Assembly: GCF_036962705.1 (NCBI RefSeq)
Contig: NZ_JBALOQ010000006.1
Location: 50,464 to 114,463, forward strand
Length of the DNA stretch: 64,000 nucleotides
Reading direction: 5' to 3'
From: Ferdinandcohnia sp036962705
GTDB taxonomy: Bacteria; Bacillota; Bacilli; Bacillales; Bacillaceae_L
In this document: in pieces, positions 16,477-25,301 of the stretch
Numbering within the stretch: the first letter of the stretch is position 1
Layout: every line of letters starts with the position of its first letter
The notes under the pieces: model-generated
Told to the model about the DNA's origin: nothing
The model's input: only the letters and a program-made list of their open reading frames with translations
Databases searched by the model: none
Position numbers and translations under genes: made by a program

Positions 16477-18756
16477 TTAAGTGATTTGTTTTCTAACTCC
16501 ATCCTTTAACCATTTCGCTGTCAATGTCTCTGCATGTAACATTTCTTCTGGCGTACCTTCTAATATAATTTCTCCGCCTTGTTTTCCTCCACCTGGACCC
16601 AACTCTATTACCCAGTCGCTTGCCGCTATAAAGTTTAGATTGTGTTCGATTATGATGACAGAATTACCTCTATTTACGAGATTTTGAAATACGTCTAAGA
16701 GTTTTTCATTATCTTCTGTGTGCAGTCCTAATGATGGCTCGTCTAATAAGTAGATTTGTCCTTCTTTTTGCAAGTGGCTTGCGAGTTTTAGACGTTGGAT
16801 TTCTCCTCCGCTTAGAGAACTATTCGTCTGCCCTAAGGTTAGATATCCTAATCCTACTTCTTTTAGTTTATGTACTCTTTTTATGACCTTTGGTATTTTA
16901 AAATAATTTATAGCCTCATCTATTGTTAAATCTAAAATCTCTACTATATTTTTATCCTGATATCGATAGACAAGCGCTTCGTCTGAGTATCTCGTACCGC
17001 CACAAGTTTCACAAGGGATTGTCACCGGATCTGCAAATGCCACGTCTGGCGTTAGGACTCCTTTTCCTTTGCAGATAGGACATGCTCCTATGGAGTTAAA
17101 GCTGAACAAACCCGCTGGTTGACCTGTTTCTTTTGAAAATGTTGTACGAATATCATCCATTATTCCCATATATGTAGCTAGGTTCGAACGGTTGGATATC
17201 CCTATACTTCCTTGTCCTACCATTATCGTTTCAGGATACTTGTTCGCGAATGCTTCCAACATTAAGGAGCTTTTACCTGAACCTGATACTCCACAGATAG
17301 AGACTAAGACATTCTTAGGAATATTTACGCTTATATTTTTCAAATTATTGTTACTAGCTCTGTTTATTGTAAAATAACTTTTTATATTCCTCGGATGTTT
17401 ATTTAATTTTAACTTATGGTTTAGAGCTGTTGCGGTAGGAGAGTTTTTCAGACCTTCTACTTTTCCTTGATAGACAACCTCTCCTCCCTTTACACCTGCT
17501 CCTGTTCCCATTTCTATGATTTCATCCGCTACTTTTATTACTGATAGATTGTGTTCGATTACGATGACCGTATTATGTTGGTCTTTTAGCCTTTTTAGCA
17601 TTTGTATTAACATATCCACTTCTTCTGGATGGAGTCCAGCACTTGGTTCGTCGAATATGTATGTGATGTTGTTTAGACTGCTCCCTAAATGACGAGCAAT
17701 TTTTACCCTCTGAGCTTCGCCACTGGACAGGGTACCCATTTTTCTTGATAAACTCAAATACCCTAATCCCATATCGACTAGCTGCTTTACATGTGGGATT
17801 GCTTGTTGTGCTATCGATTCACCCATCGGGTCTTTTATTTTCTTTAGTTCTTCTAGTAATTCTGGAAGCTCTAACTGATCATATTCTGCGATATTTAGGC
17901 CATTTATTCTACATTCTAATACCTTTGGGTTTAGGCCTGAGCCTTTACAAATTGTGCAGAATGAATTTGTTGATACGGCTAAGACGTCATCCTGGGATAC
18001 TTCTTTAAGCTTTGAGATATCTCTATTAATATAAAGGCGATTAAATCGAGGCAGTAGCCCATCCCATTCATGATCTTGAGGTCCGTTTTTTGTGTGAAAC
18101 GGCGCATAGACTCTTTCTCCTTCTCGTGGACCATATAATAGCAGGTGGAGCTTTTCTTCTGAGTAGTCTTTTATCGGTTTATCTGGATCGAATAACCCAC
18201 CGGTCATCATCCATCTGCCTTGCCAACCTGAAGGTGATAATGGCTTGAATTTTACAGCATAATCTCGAAGTGACTTATCGAAATCGATGATTTTATTTAG
18301 GTCTGGTGCAATTACCTCTCCATACCCACTACATTCTGGACATCTACCAAAGGAGCTTTGACTCGAAAAATCGGTGGCAGAACCAATTGATGGACTTCCT
18401 ATTCTCGAGAACAAAAGTCTAATTAATGGATTTATATCCATATAGGTACCTACTGTTGAGTGAGAATTCCCTCCAACTTGTCGTTGTTCCACTACTACAA
18501 CTGGGCTTAAGTTTTGCATAAGATCAGCATGGGGTCTTTCGTACCTTGGCATTTGATTTCTGACATAGAGAGGATAGTTCAAAGTCATTTGTCTTCTACT
18601 TTCTGTTGCCAATGTATCGAATACGACCGAGCTCTTACCTGAGCCTGAAAGCCCTGTAAATACGATAATTTTTTGTTTTGGTATGTTTAAATCTACATTT
18701 TTCAAATTATGTTCTTTAAGCCCTCTTAAAATGATTTCATCTTTTATTTCTGACAT
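16477..18756 (-). CDS. Short UvrA-like ABC ATPase (DrrC type)
   Basis: A 759-residue UvrA relative with two ABC modules. Walker A motifs are GLSGSGKSSVVFDTL and GVSGSGKSSLMLEAF, signatures LSSGEAQRVKIARHL and LSGGEIQRLKLASHL. Zinc-binding pairs CPEC/CTIC-KGSG and CPIC/CETC are present. Genuine UvrA is about 940-960 residues; this form is shorter, mainly because the UvrB-binding and insertion domains are reduced. Such proteins (for example DrrC of daunorubicin producers) protect against DNA-binding drugs, so a resistance role is more likely than core excision repair. Start ATG behind AAGGATAG. A 30-base piece of this gene is repeated exactly near 21.4 kb. Confidence 0.88.
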   Translation of the reverse strand: MSEIKDEIILRGLKEHNLKNVDLNIPKQKIIVFTGLSGSGKSSVVFDTLATESRRQMTLNYPLYVRNQMPRYERPHADLMQNLSPVVVVEQRQVGGNSHSTVGTYMDINPLIRLLFSRIGSPSIGSATDFSSQSSFGRCPECSGYGEVIAPDLNKIIDFDKSLRDYAVKFKPLSPSGWQGRWMMTGGLFDPDKPIKDYSEEKLHLLLYGPREGERVYAPFHTKNGPQDHEWDGLLPRFNRLYINRDISKLKEVSQDDVLAVSTNSFCTICKGSGLNPKVLECRINGLNIAEYDQLELPELLEELKKIKDPMGESIAQQAIPHVKQLVDMGLGYLSLSRKMGTLSSGEAQRVKIARHLGSSLNNITYIFDEPSAGLHPEEVDMLIQMLKRLKDQHNTVIVIEHNLSVIKVADEIIEMGTGAGVKGGEVVYQGKVEGLKNSPTATALNHKLKLNKHPRNIKSYFTINRASNNNLKNISVNIPKNVLVSICGVSGSGKSSLMLEAFANKYPETIMVGQGSIGISNRSNLATYMGIMDDIRTTFSKETGQPAGLFSFNSIGACPICKGKGVLTPDVAFADPVTIPCETCGGTRYSDEALVYRYQDKNIVEILDLTIDEAINYFKIPKVIKRVHKLKEVGLGYLTLGQTNSSLSGGEIQRLKLASHLQKEGQIYLLDEPSLGLHTEDNEKLLDVFQNLVNRGNSVIIIEHNLNFIAASDWVIELGPGGGKQGGEIILEGTPEEMLHAETLTAKWLKDGVRKQIT

Positions 18757-18882
18757 TTTGCTATCCTTTCTGATTTTATTTTTAGATTCATAGATTATTG
18801 AGCAATTATATAATCTAGCTTACCCTATAAATCTCTATATAAGCTAATGATTGAATAGAAAAAGATACCTGAAGTAAAAAAA

Positions 18883-18925
18883 CTATCCTGACTGCTATGT
18901 TCACGGCAAAAAGCAGTCAGGATAG
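18883..18925 (-). terminator. Terminator of the first beta-propeller gene
   Basis: Perfect 14-base arms CTATCCTGACTGCT and complement, followed on the minus strand by GTTTTTTTA. Confidence 0.85.
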
Positions 18926-18931
18926 TACTGT

Positions 18932-21160
18932 TTATTTTATTTCGATTGAGTCAAAGATTCTTTGTAATTTTATATATGAATCTTCTGCTATATCCGTTTC
19001 TTTAGCATTTTCAAGATGCTTAATTGCATCTTGGAAATGTTTACTTGCTTCCACTTGTCTGCCCATATCCCGGTGATGAATAGCTGAAGTTATAGAATTG
19101 AACAGTTGCTTGCTTAATGAATTTGTGATTTTCCCCTCGCTTGTTTGCTTTGTAACAAATTTCTGTGCAGATTCTAAAGTTTCTGCTACTTCAATTTTCA
19201 TTAAATTGGCTCTGTCTGCATAATAAATATTTCCATCATCCCCTAGGGTCATCAACTCAGTTTCAGCAAGTGTTTCATGCTCAAATGAATCAGGATCGAT
19301 TACTGTTAGTTTACCAGCAAGAGTCGTGTACAATAGTCCGTCTTCACTCCAGCGGATATGGATTGGTCTCCATCTTCCGTAATCTTTTACTTCTGGATAA
19401 ATGTTTTTGCTCTTCACAATTTCTAAGTTTTCTGGATCCATTGCAAAGATTGTTCCTCCCGCTGCTGACCATAACAAACCATCTGGTCCTAGACTCATTC
19501 CACTAATCATCTTCGGCTGAACTGTAACACCTGGTATGTCTGGAACAAACTCAGTGATTTTTTCACCTTTTTCCATATCCCATACGAATATTTTGGCTGC
19601 CGACTCTGTTGGGTCTATTCCCAGTCCGCCAGCAACAGTGGTTGAGCCATAAAGCTTTCCATTCACTTCTGCTAATCCGGCAATGGCTTGATTATGAACA
19701 ACGTCTTCATAAACAACTGGATCTTTTGCACCGGATGGATCAAGTACTGTTAATGAACCTCCCAAATGACCGTAATCAGGTATCGTACCAATATATAATT
19801 CATCGTTAACTGCAGTCATTATAAATGGACGATCCTGATTTGGTATATCGTAAATTTGCTTAGTAGAGAGTGAAGGATTTGTAACATCCATTTCAAAAAT
19901 AGTAGCACCAGGGTAAACCCCAAAATACGTTTTGTTGCCAAGGGAAACCATACCTTCTGCTTGTCCCAAGGTGAAATTGTTGTATTCATTTGTTTCTGTG
20001 TTAAAAACCGAACCCTTCCCTCCTGGATATCCACTTAAATATAAATGACCTTCAGGGCCTTTCTCCAATGTTTGAATAGGAATAGGATTTCCGACAATTG
20101 GATATTGAATGGTTTTTACCTTTTTTGTTTGTAAGTTCATATAAGTGACCTGTCCACCAAATTGAACGGTAACTAATGATTGACCAGGGAGGTCAGGATC
20201 ATTTTCTACTTCAACCCAGGTTGTATTTCGTAAAAAGGTTCCAAACACTACTCCTGTATCAACCGCATTAAGGGTATCTAGGTCCACTTCCTTCAATCTA
20301 CTTCCTTCTAGAAAATATACTTTGTTGCTTCCAGGAAGGCCGTGAATCAGGCGTAACCCTTTATTGTTAGTATAGTACTTGTCACTCCATTGGCCTGTTT
20401 CTGTATCATAAAACAGGAGCGTATTACTGCCGCCGCCAACACCAGCTATGATATATTTGCCTGCTGCATCTAATTGCCAAACACTGCTGCCAGGAACAAC
20501 ATGATTAGGCACCTTTATCGCTTCATATTCACCTGTTTCCACATTTAGTTTCACTATGCGATTATCAACACCGATACCTAAGTATAGGAAACCATTATGA
20601 TACGCAGTGGATCTGGAGTAGTTTTGTCCCGGAGCAATACTACCATAATCCTTCATCTCTCCAGTCTTCGGATCATATCTTCCAGCTTTTGCATTCGGAT
20701 ATGAACCGAAATATACTCTACCCTGTTCATCATAAGATAAACCGTACACCACACTTTCCCCTATACCACCAAGATTTTTTACCTCCTTAGTTACTGGGGA
20801 ATATTCATATAAATACCCATTACCACCTATATAGACATTGCCATTTGGTACAGTAATATGTGTCCAGACTGCCCCTGTACCTTCTAGGGGATATGTCCTT
20901 ACTACTTTCTGGCTTTTAAGGTCGATCACCTGAAAAATGGCAGGGTCACCACTAGCAGTTGTGTACATCATATCCCTTCCATCTTCCGTGCCATAGGTAC
21001 AATCATAGATGGCAATACTTTGAATAGTAGACCCCAAATTTATGGGTTCTTTAAACCCTTTTTCTACTTCTGCATTAACCGGAAGACTATAAAATAAAGA
21101 AGAAACAATTAATAGACATACAGCAAAAAGAATTGAAATTAATTTAGTAAACGTTTTCAA
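18932..21160 (-). CDS. Secreted beta-propeller protein with C-terminal FIMAH-like domain
   Basis: A 742-residue exported protein. The TTG at 21160 follows AAAGGAG; the signal peptide runs to LPVNA. The body is a repeated beta-blade protein (units such as GRVYFGSYPNAKAGRYDPKT and GHLYLSGYPGGKGSVFNTET), like YncE or SMP-30 propellers. Residues about 655-742 are helical and resemble the FIMAH/FIVAR-type domain (GKITNSLSKQLFNSI, HRDMGRQVEASKHFQDAIKH), often a carbohydrate or surface attachment module in secreted glycosidases. It is related to the protein at 52-54 kb. Its neighbour on the same strand is a secreted GH3 glycosidase. Catalytic activity is unknown; polysaccharide binding or cleavage is a guess. 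Confidence 0.8.
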   Translation of the reverse strand: MKTFTKLISILFAVCLLIVSSLFYSLPVNAEVEKGFKEPINLGSTIQSIAIYDCTYGTEDGRDMMYTTASGDPAIFQVIDLKSQKVVRTYPLEGTGAVWTHITVPNGNVYIGGNGYLYEYSPVTKEVKNLGGIGESVVYGLSYDEQGRVYFGSYPNAKAGRYDPKTGEMKDYGSIAPGQNYSRSTAYHNGFLYLGIGVDNRIVKLNVETGEYEAIKVPNHVVPGSSVWQLDAAGKYIIAGVGGGSNTLLFYDTETGQWSDKYYTNNKGLRLIHGLPGSNKVYFLEGSRLKEVDLDTLNAVDTGVVFGTFLRNTTWVEVENDPDLPGQSLVTVQFGGQVTYMNLQTKKVKTIQYPIVGNPIPIQTLEKGPEGHLYLSGYPGGKGSVFNTETNEYNNFTLGQAEGMVSLGNKTYFGVYPGATIFEMDVTNPSLSTKQIYDIPNQDRPFIMTAVNDELYIGTIPDYGHLGGSLTVLDPSGAKDPVVYEDVVHNQAIAGLAEVNGKLYGSTTVAGGLGIDPTESAAKIFVWDMEKGEKITEFVPDIPGVTVQPKMISGMSLGPDGLLWSAAGGTIFAMDPENLEIVKSKNIYPEVKDYGRWRPIHIRWSEDGLLYTTLAGKLTVIDPDSFEHETLAETELMTLGDDGNIYYADRANLMKIEVAETLESAQKFVTKQTSEGKITNSLSKQLFNSITSAIHHRDMGRQVEASKHFQDAIKHLENAKETDIAEDSYIKLQRIFDSIEIK

Positions 21161-21423
21161 TTATTCTGCTCCTTTCATTCAATTTTTTAATAGATCGATT
21201 ACTGTGTGTCCCTCCCTCTTTTTGGTATATTTTTAAAATAACAAATCCAAAAATGGATGAATATGACGAAAAATAGCCCATAAATAATACAGTTATAAAG
21301 TCATGTAGAATATTAAAGGGATTATGATTTAATCAGCAAAAAACAGTTCTAATGAACTGTACCTAAAAAACTATTATCAAAAGAATGAGTTTTCTAGTAT
21401 TAGTAAAATAAAATAGTTATAAT

Positions 21424-21453
21424 GTTCAAAGTCATTTGTCTTCTACTTTCTGT
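21424..21453. repeat. 30-base exact copy of a uvrA-like gene segment
   Basis: Positions 21424-21453 equal 18577-18606 base for base, and begin GTTCAAAGTCATTTGTC. In the gene this encodes the segment around RRQMTLNY. Homology stops sharply on both sides. Confidence 0.8.
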
Positions 21454-21670
21454 CGGGAATACCTTCTATTCTAAATATAAGAAAAACTATTCCTGATTGT
21501 ACTGATTAAAAAGCTTTTTCACTACCGTGAATTCGTAAAGGAGCCATTCCGATTCCATTTTCCGATCAAAGTTGATTGAAAAGTTGCCTTTTTACGCTTT
21601 ACATCCGTTTTATGATTTTTCAACCAGATTCATCATTGAGAAAATAATGCCTTATTCCAGTCACTAAAGA

Positions 21671-21720
21671 AAAAGGCACAACTAACAGTAATAACTGCTA
21701 ATTGTGCCGTCTTTTTTTCG
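21671..21720. terminator. Terminator of the GH3 gene
   Basis: GGCACAA and TTGTGCC close a hairpin with an inner CAG/CTG step; A-runs and T-runs flank it, so it can serve the minus-strand GH3 gene. Confidence 0.65.
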
Positions 21721-21814
21721 TAAAACTTCCGGTTGTTAGGTTAAGCATTGCTTGTAAGGAGCTAGTTGCTCCGTTGTTGGTGAATGCTCCTTCTTCTAAT
21801 AAGCGATTAATGTC

Positions 21815-23872
21815 TTATTTCGTATAAGATAGTCCGAAACCTAAATCATAGTCATCGCCTACTGCATTCGTATAGGCATAGTCGAAAGTTTCAGCATAAC
21901 CTGGAACATCGGATGCATTCTTTTCTGCTGCTTCTTTGTTTGCTGGAACAGTATATGGCATTTTCCCTGTAGGATTAAACTTGCCGCGAATTACATCGAC
22001 AATCGCATCTGGTGTTGTACTGAATGTTGCGAGTACCGCGTCTGCTCCTGGTTCAATTTCGTCGATAAGCCATGGGTTGGTCATATTAATAACAAGAATA
22101 TTGGTGTCTACTTTTTCTTGGATTTCTAAAATGCGCTCGGAATCAATACCCGTATCCGAATCTTTCTTCAGTTCGATAGATGGCGGATCATCCTCTGTGT
22201 CATCCCGTGACCAGCTTAAGGATGGCAATACGAACGATAGCGCATGTGTAGCGTCATCCAGTGAATCTACAATTTTAATATCTGGATCGGCTAATTGGAT
22301 GGAAGTAGCCAAGCCCTTACTTGCTTCTTTGGCTGCTGCTTCATTTTTCTGGAATACTTCTACATAAAGCTTCACATCTTCTACTTCTTCATCGGCAATC
22401 GGCAACACTGGGTTTGCTTTTTCTTGGCCGTTGCGTAGAAGCACGATGGATTTACGATGTGCTTCATCAGCAAGTGCTTGTGACTCTGGATCATCCCCAA
22501 TTTCCTGTGCTTTTTCTGGATCCACATATGGATTTTCAAATAATCCAAGTTGATACATTTCCGTTAGTAAATAGGAAATAGAACGATCAATTTCCGATTC
22601 ATCAACCAAACCTGTTTTAATGGCTTCGATTAACGGTTTTACATCTGTTCCACCGGAAAATAGATTGGTTCCAGCTTTGATTGCCTTCGCATAGCGTTGA
22701 GGTTCTGTCAGATTCTCGACCCCCCAAACCATACTACTAATAATACCAGTGTCGGAGTTTACATAGCCCTCATAACCAAGCTCGTCCCGAAGAAGTCCCT
22801 GCAATATTGTCTTATTATAAGCAAATGCGACTTCCTCGAATTGCTGATCTTCGGAATACCATAGATGCTTCGGAAGTTGAACGGTACTTGGCTCATTTAC
22901 TGGTTTTGCATAGTATGGCATGATTGATGTCGTTCCCGCTTCAATGGCTGCGATAAATGGTGGTAAGTGATAGTCATATAAACTACCTTCCGTTGGGTAT
23001 TCATTCGTACTTCCCCATGCATGGTGTGGGTCCGTACCTTCAACGCGCGGTCCGCCACCAGCAAAGTGTTTGATGGTTAGAGAAACACTGTTTTCATCTA
23101 ATTCTTCCCCTTGAAAGCCTTCTACAATGGATGTGACCATGTCAGAAACCAATTCTGGATCTTCCCCAAAAGTCCCATCTGTTCTAGTCCAGCGTGGTTC
23201 TGTTAGAACATCGGCCATGTATCCGTATAATTTGTGCATCCCTGCTGCACGCCATTCCTTGGCAGCGATTTCAGCAAACTGTTTAACAAGTTCAGGGTCC
23301 TGTGTAGCAGCAAGACCAAGCTCACCAGGCCATGTAGAAATCTGTCCGCCAGCCTCTGCGTGACCAAAAGTTCGGTTCGGGTTTACGTGGTTACGTGGAT
23401 TGGATGTCATGACAACTGGAATCCCTAGTCGGGAAGCTTCTCCAAGTTCTTGAAACTCATTATTCCGAGCAGCTAAATCCCGTGGCTCTGGATCATCGCG
23501 AACGATAAAATAGCGCAAATGATCCTCGTTAAGTTTTGTACGGCTAGAATTGTTGTTGAACGTAGAAATCAGCATCATTCCAGCCTTTTCTTCAATTGTC
23601 ATCTTCTTCACAAGATCCTTAACGCGGACATGTGTAGGGAGATGCCAGTTTTCATATTGGTCTACTTTTCCATTATTATTTAAGTCTTTAAATTTTTTGC
23701 CCCCTTGAACAAGAATGTTTTTGGACCTTGCTTCGAGTTCTGGTGCATTTTGCTTATTGCCATTTGATTTTCCAGATTCTGCACTTACGGAAGGTAATAA
23801 TAGCGAAAAACTTAAAGCTGAAACAAGTGAGATCTGCATTGCTTTTTTTAGTTTAGTAGAGATTTGTGGCAT
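21815..23872 (-). CDS. Secreted glycoside hydrolase family 3 enzyme
   Basis: A 685-residue exported GH3 enzyme. The ATG at 23872 lies 7 bases after GAGGAGG, while the ATG at 23887 overlaps that site. The signal peptide ends PSVSA. A calcium-loop-like stretch DLNNNGKVDQYENW precedes the TIM barrel. KHFAGGG and GYVNSDTG carry the conserved lysine-histidine pair and the nucleophile Asp. The C-terminal alpha-beta sandwich ends DYDLGFGLSYTK. Two-domain GH3 enzymes of this type are usually beta-glucosidases or beta-xylosidases, distinct from the NagZ enzyme also in this window. A cre site just upstream suggests glucose repression. It lacks the C-terminal FnIII domain seen in many relatives. Confidence 0.88.
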   Translation of the reverse strand: MPQISTKLKKAMQISLVSALSFSLLLPSVSAESGKSNGNKQNAPELEARSKNILVQGGKKFKDLNNNGKVDQYENWHLPTHVRVKDLVKKMTIEEKAGMMLISTFNNNSSRTKLNEDHLRYFIVRDDPEPRDLAARNNEFQELGEASRLGIPVVMTSNPRNHVNPNRTFGHAEAGGQISTWPGELGLAATQDPELVKQFAEIAAKEWRAAGMHKLYGYMADVLTEPRWTRTDGTFGEDPELVSDMVTSIVEGFQGEELDENSVSLTIKHFAGGGPRVEGTDPHHAWGSTNEYPTEGSLYDYHLPPFIAAIEAGTTSIMPYYAKPVNEPSTVQLPKHLWYSEDQQFEEVAFAYNKTILQGLLRDELGYEGYVNSDTGIISSMVWGVENLTEPQRYAKAIKAGTNLFSGGTDVKPLIEAIKTGLVDESEIDRSISYLLTEMYQLGLFENPYVDPEKAQEIGDDPESQALADEAHRKSIVLLRNGQEKANPVLPIADEEVEDVKLYVEVFQKNEAAAKEASKGLATSIQLADPDIKIVDSLDDATHALSFVLPSLSWSRDDTEDDPPSIELKKDSDTGIDSERILEIQEKVDTNILVINMTNPWLIDEIEPGADAVLATFSTTPDAIVDVIRGKFNPTGKMPYTVPANKEAAEKNASDVPGYAETFDYAYTNAVGDDYDLGFGLSYTK

Positions 23873-23895
23873 TTCCTTCCTCCTCATTTTATAAA

Positions 23896-23909
23896 ATGTA
23901 GCGCTTTCA
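23896..23909 (-). promoter_or_regulatory. cre site (CcpA) before the GH3 gene
   Basis: TGAAAGCGCTACAT on the minus strand fits the cre consensus TGWAARCGYTWNCW at 13 of 14 positions and lies about 25 bases before the start codon. Confidence 0.65.
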
Positions 23910-24460
23910 AAAGATTAAGGCACTGAATTCCTTAAGTTTTTCACCTCCTTAAATTGGTACACAAATTTAACTTATAGGGAACCCTAGGTTAAAATCGCGT
24001 ATTTTTACATTCCGTTCCTGATAAAGGACAATTTTGAAATAAAGATACTGTCATTTTTTTACAAAATAGTATGTGAATTTGTTATTTCCTGGTGTTTTGA
24101 AAATTCAATTGTGGAATAGAGTAAATTTTTAATAACCTTTGGTAACATAAAATTTGATTAATCATAGGTGGCTTTAATCCCCGTAAATTAGGGAAAGGAG
24201 TTTGTAATTGTATGTATTATTCTTAAAAAAATGGTTGCTAGAAAAAGAAAAAATATTATCAGTAGAACAAATTTATTATTTGTTTATTGTTTAAACAAAT
24301 TATTATAGATATATTACCATGGCTAGTATATTTACGTCCACAATATTCTTTTAATTTTGAAAAGTTAGTTATTTTATACTATAACAAGAAATAGTCCATC
24401 CTAAAAAAGATGGACTAACTCAATAAAATTCAAGGACTGATTGATTACTTTTTACCTAAA

Positions 24461-24577
24461 TCAAGTTAACCTTACAGGTTTTCCTAGTTTAGCGGATTCG
24501 TAAATAGATTTCCTTGCTTCCTCACCAGTTACATGTAGTTTACGATTTTTATTAATAGAATTTACAATATCCTCATA
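24461..24577 (-). pseudogene. Remnant of a Gfo/Idh/MocA oxidoreductase, C-terminal tail
   Basis: The frame reads YEDIVNSINKNRKLHVTGEE, ARKSIYESAKLGKPVRLT and TGA. This is the typical C terminus of sugar/inositol dehydrogenases of this family (G-E-E-A-R, I-Y-E-S-A-x-x-G-K-P-V). About six residues normally between ARK and IYES are missing and a stop precedes the piece, so the gene is dead. Confidence 0.75.
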
Positions 24578-24740
24578 CTATCGTTTCTTGATTCATAGGA
24601 AGTCATTCGCTTTGATGAAGAACTCGTTTTCACTCGTTCTTTAGGTTGCTTGGCAAATTCAAGGTCAGATTAGAAGCAGTTTTTATAACTAGCAAATATT
24701 TATTTTAGAGTTACATTTGCAATGCTAGCTTCGCCACGCA

Positions 24741-24786
24741 CTCCACGTGTCCAGAGTATATATGGCAGCACATGGGGTGCTGGTGA
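24741..24786 (+). repeat. Four-copy intergenic repeat, copy A
   Basis: Shares the core ACGTGTCCAGAG, then TATGGCAGCACATGGGGTG and CTGGTG with copies near 54.5, 56.9 and 63.8 kb. All copies are intergenic and in the same orientation. Confidence 0.6.
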
Positions 24787-24852
24787 CTAATTACTCGCTA
24801 TTTACATATGGAATTCATAAAAATACACATGAATAAATTTTTTCCAAACAAA

Positions 24853-25287
24853 TTAAACTTCAAGGATAGCTTTGATATTTTTCAAATCTTTCATATTTGC
24901 TCTTCTCATCATATATGGCATGAAAAGAGAAAGAATCTTATTAAAGCCAGTAGGGTTCCCTCTATTTCTTAGAGTCATTCGAGTATGATTTTCATCAATC
25001 GCTTGCCATGTATAGATGGTCTCCATTGGGAATGGACCATCCGCTGTCTTCATCACAAATTTCTTGTCAGGAATAAATTCAACAATTTCATACACATACG
25101 CAAGTTCCCTACCGAGAAATTTTGCTTTAAAAGCAATTTGCGATCCTTTTGTGAGTGTTTTTGGTGTTTTCCACTCTACTGATTGTATATTTACATACCA
25201 TTCAGGTGCATGATCTGGGTTTATTGCATATTCTGATACCTTCGAAATTGGACACTTTATTATTATTTCTGTTAATACATCTACCAT
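24853..25287 (-). CDS. SRPBCC family protein
   Basis: A 144-residue START/polyketide-cyclase-like protein with the helix-grip pattern: KCPISKVSEYAINPDHAPEW near the N terminus, then beta strands ending TRMTLRNRGNPTGF and a long C-terminal helix. Such proteins bind hydrophobic ligands in a cavity. The ATG at 25287 follows AGGTGG; a GTG at 25296 is too close to that site. It begins 14 bases after the stop of the ArsR-SRPBCC gene, so the two form an operon and may share a ligand. No enzymatic residues can be named. Confidence 0.8.
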   Translation of the reverse strand: MVDVLTEIIIKCPISKVSEYAINPDHAPEWYVNIQSVEWKTPKTLTKGSQIAFKAKFLGRELAYVYEIVEFIPDKKFVMKTADGPFPMETIYTWQAIDENHTRMTLRNRGNPTGFNKILSLFMPYMMRRANMKDLKNIKAILEV

Positions 25288-25301
25288 TTTAGCCACCTAT
25301 T

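Larger units (their letters stand above)
21161..21814. other. Intergenic region with a copied uvrA fragment
   Basis: About 650 bases without a gene. It holds a 30-base exact copy of part of the UvrA-like gene at 21424-21453, a stretch near 21522 resembling a terminator arm at 45976 (CCGTGAATTCGTAAA), and a terminator. The rest is AT-rich and featureless to me. Confidence 0.6.
23910..24852. other. Gene-poor region with decayed sequence
   Basis: Over 900 bases with no intact gene. It holds the Gfo/Idh/MocA tail at 24461-24577 and one copy of the four-copy repeat at 24741-24786. The stretch 23990-24440 is strongly AT-rich with nothing I can identify. Confidence 0.6.

Noticed and set aside
21522..21544. 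Similarity between 21522-21544 and the terminator arm at 45976
   Set aside because: About 18 matching bases without a partner arm; could be chance.
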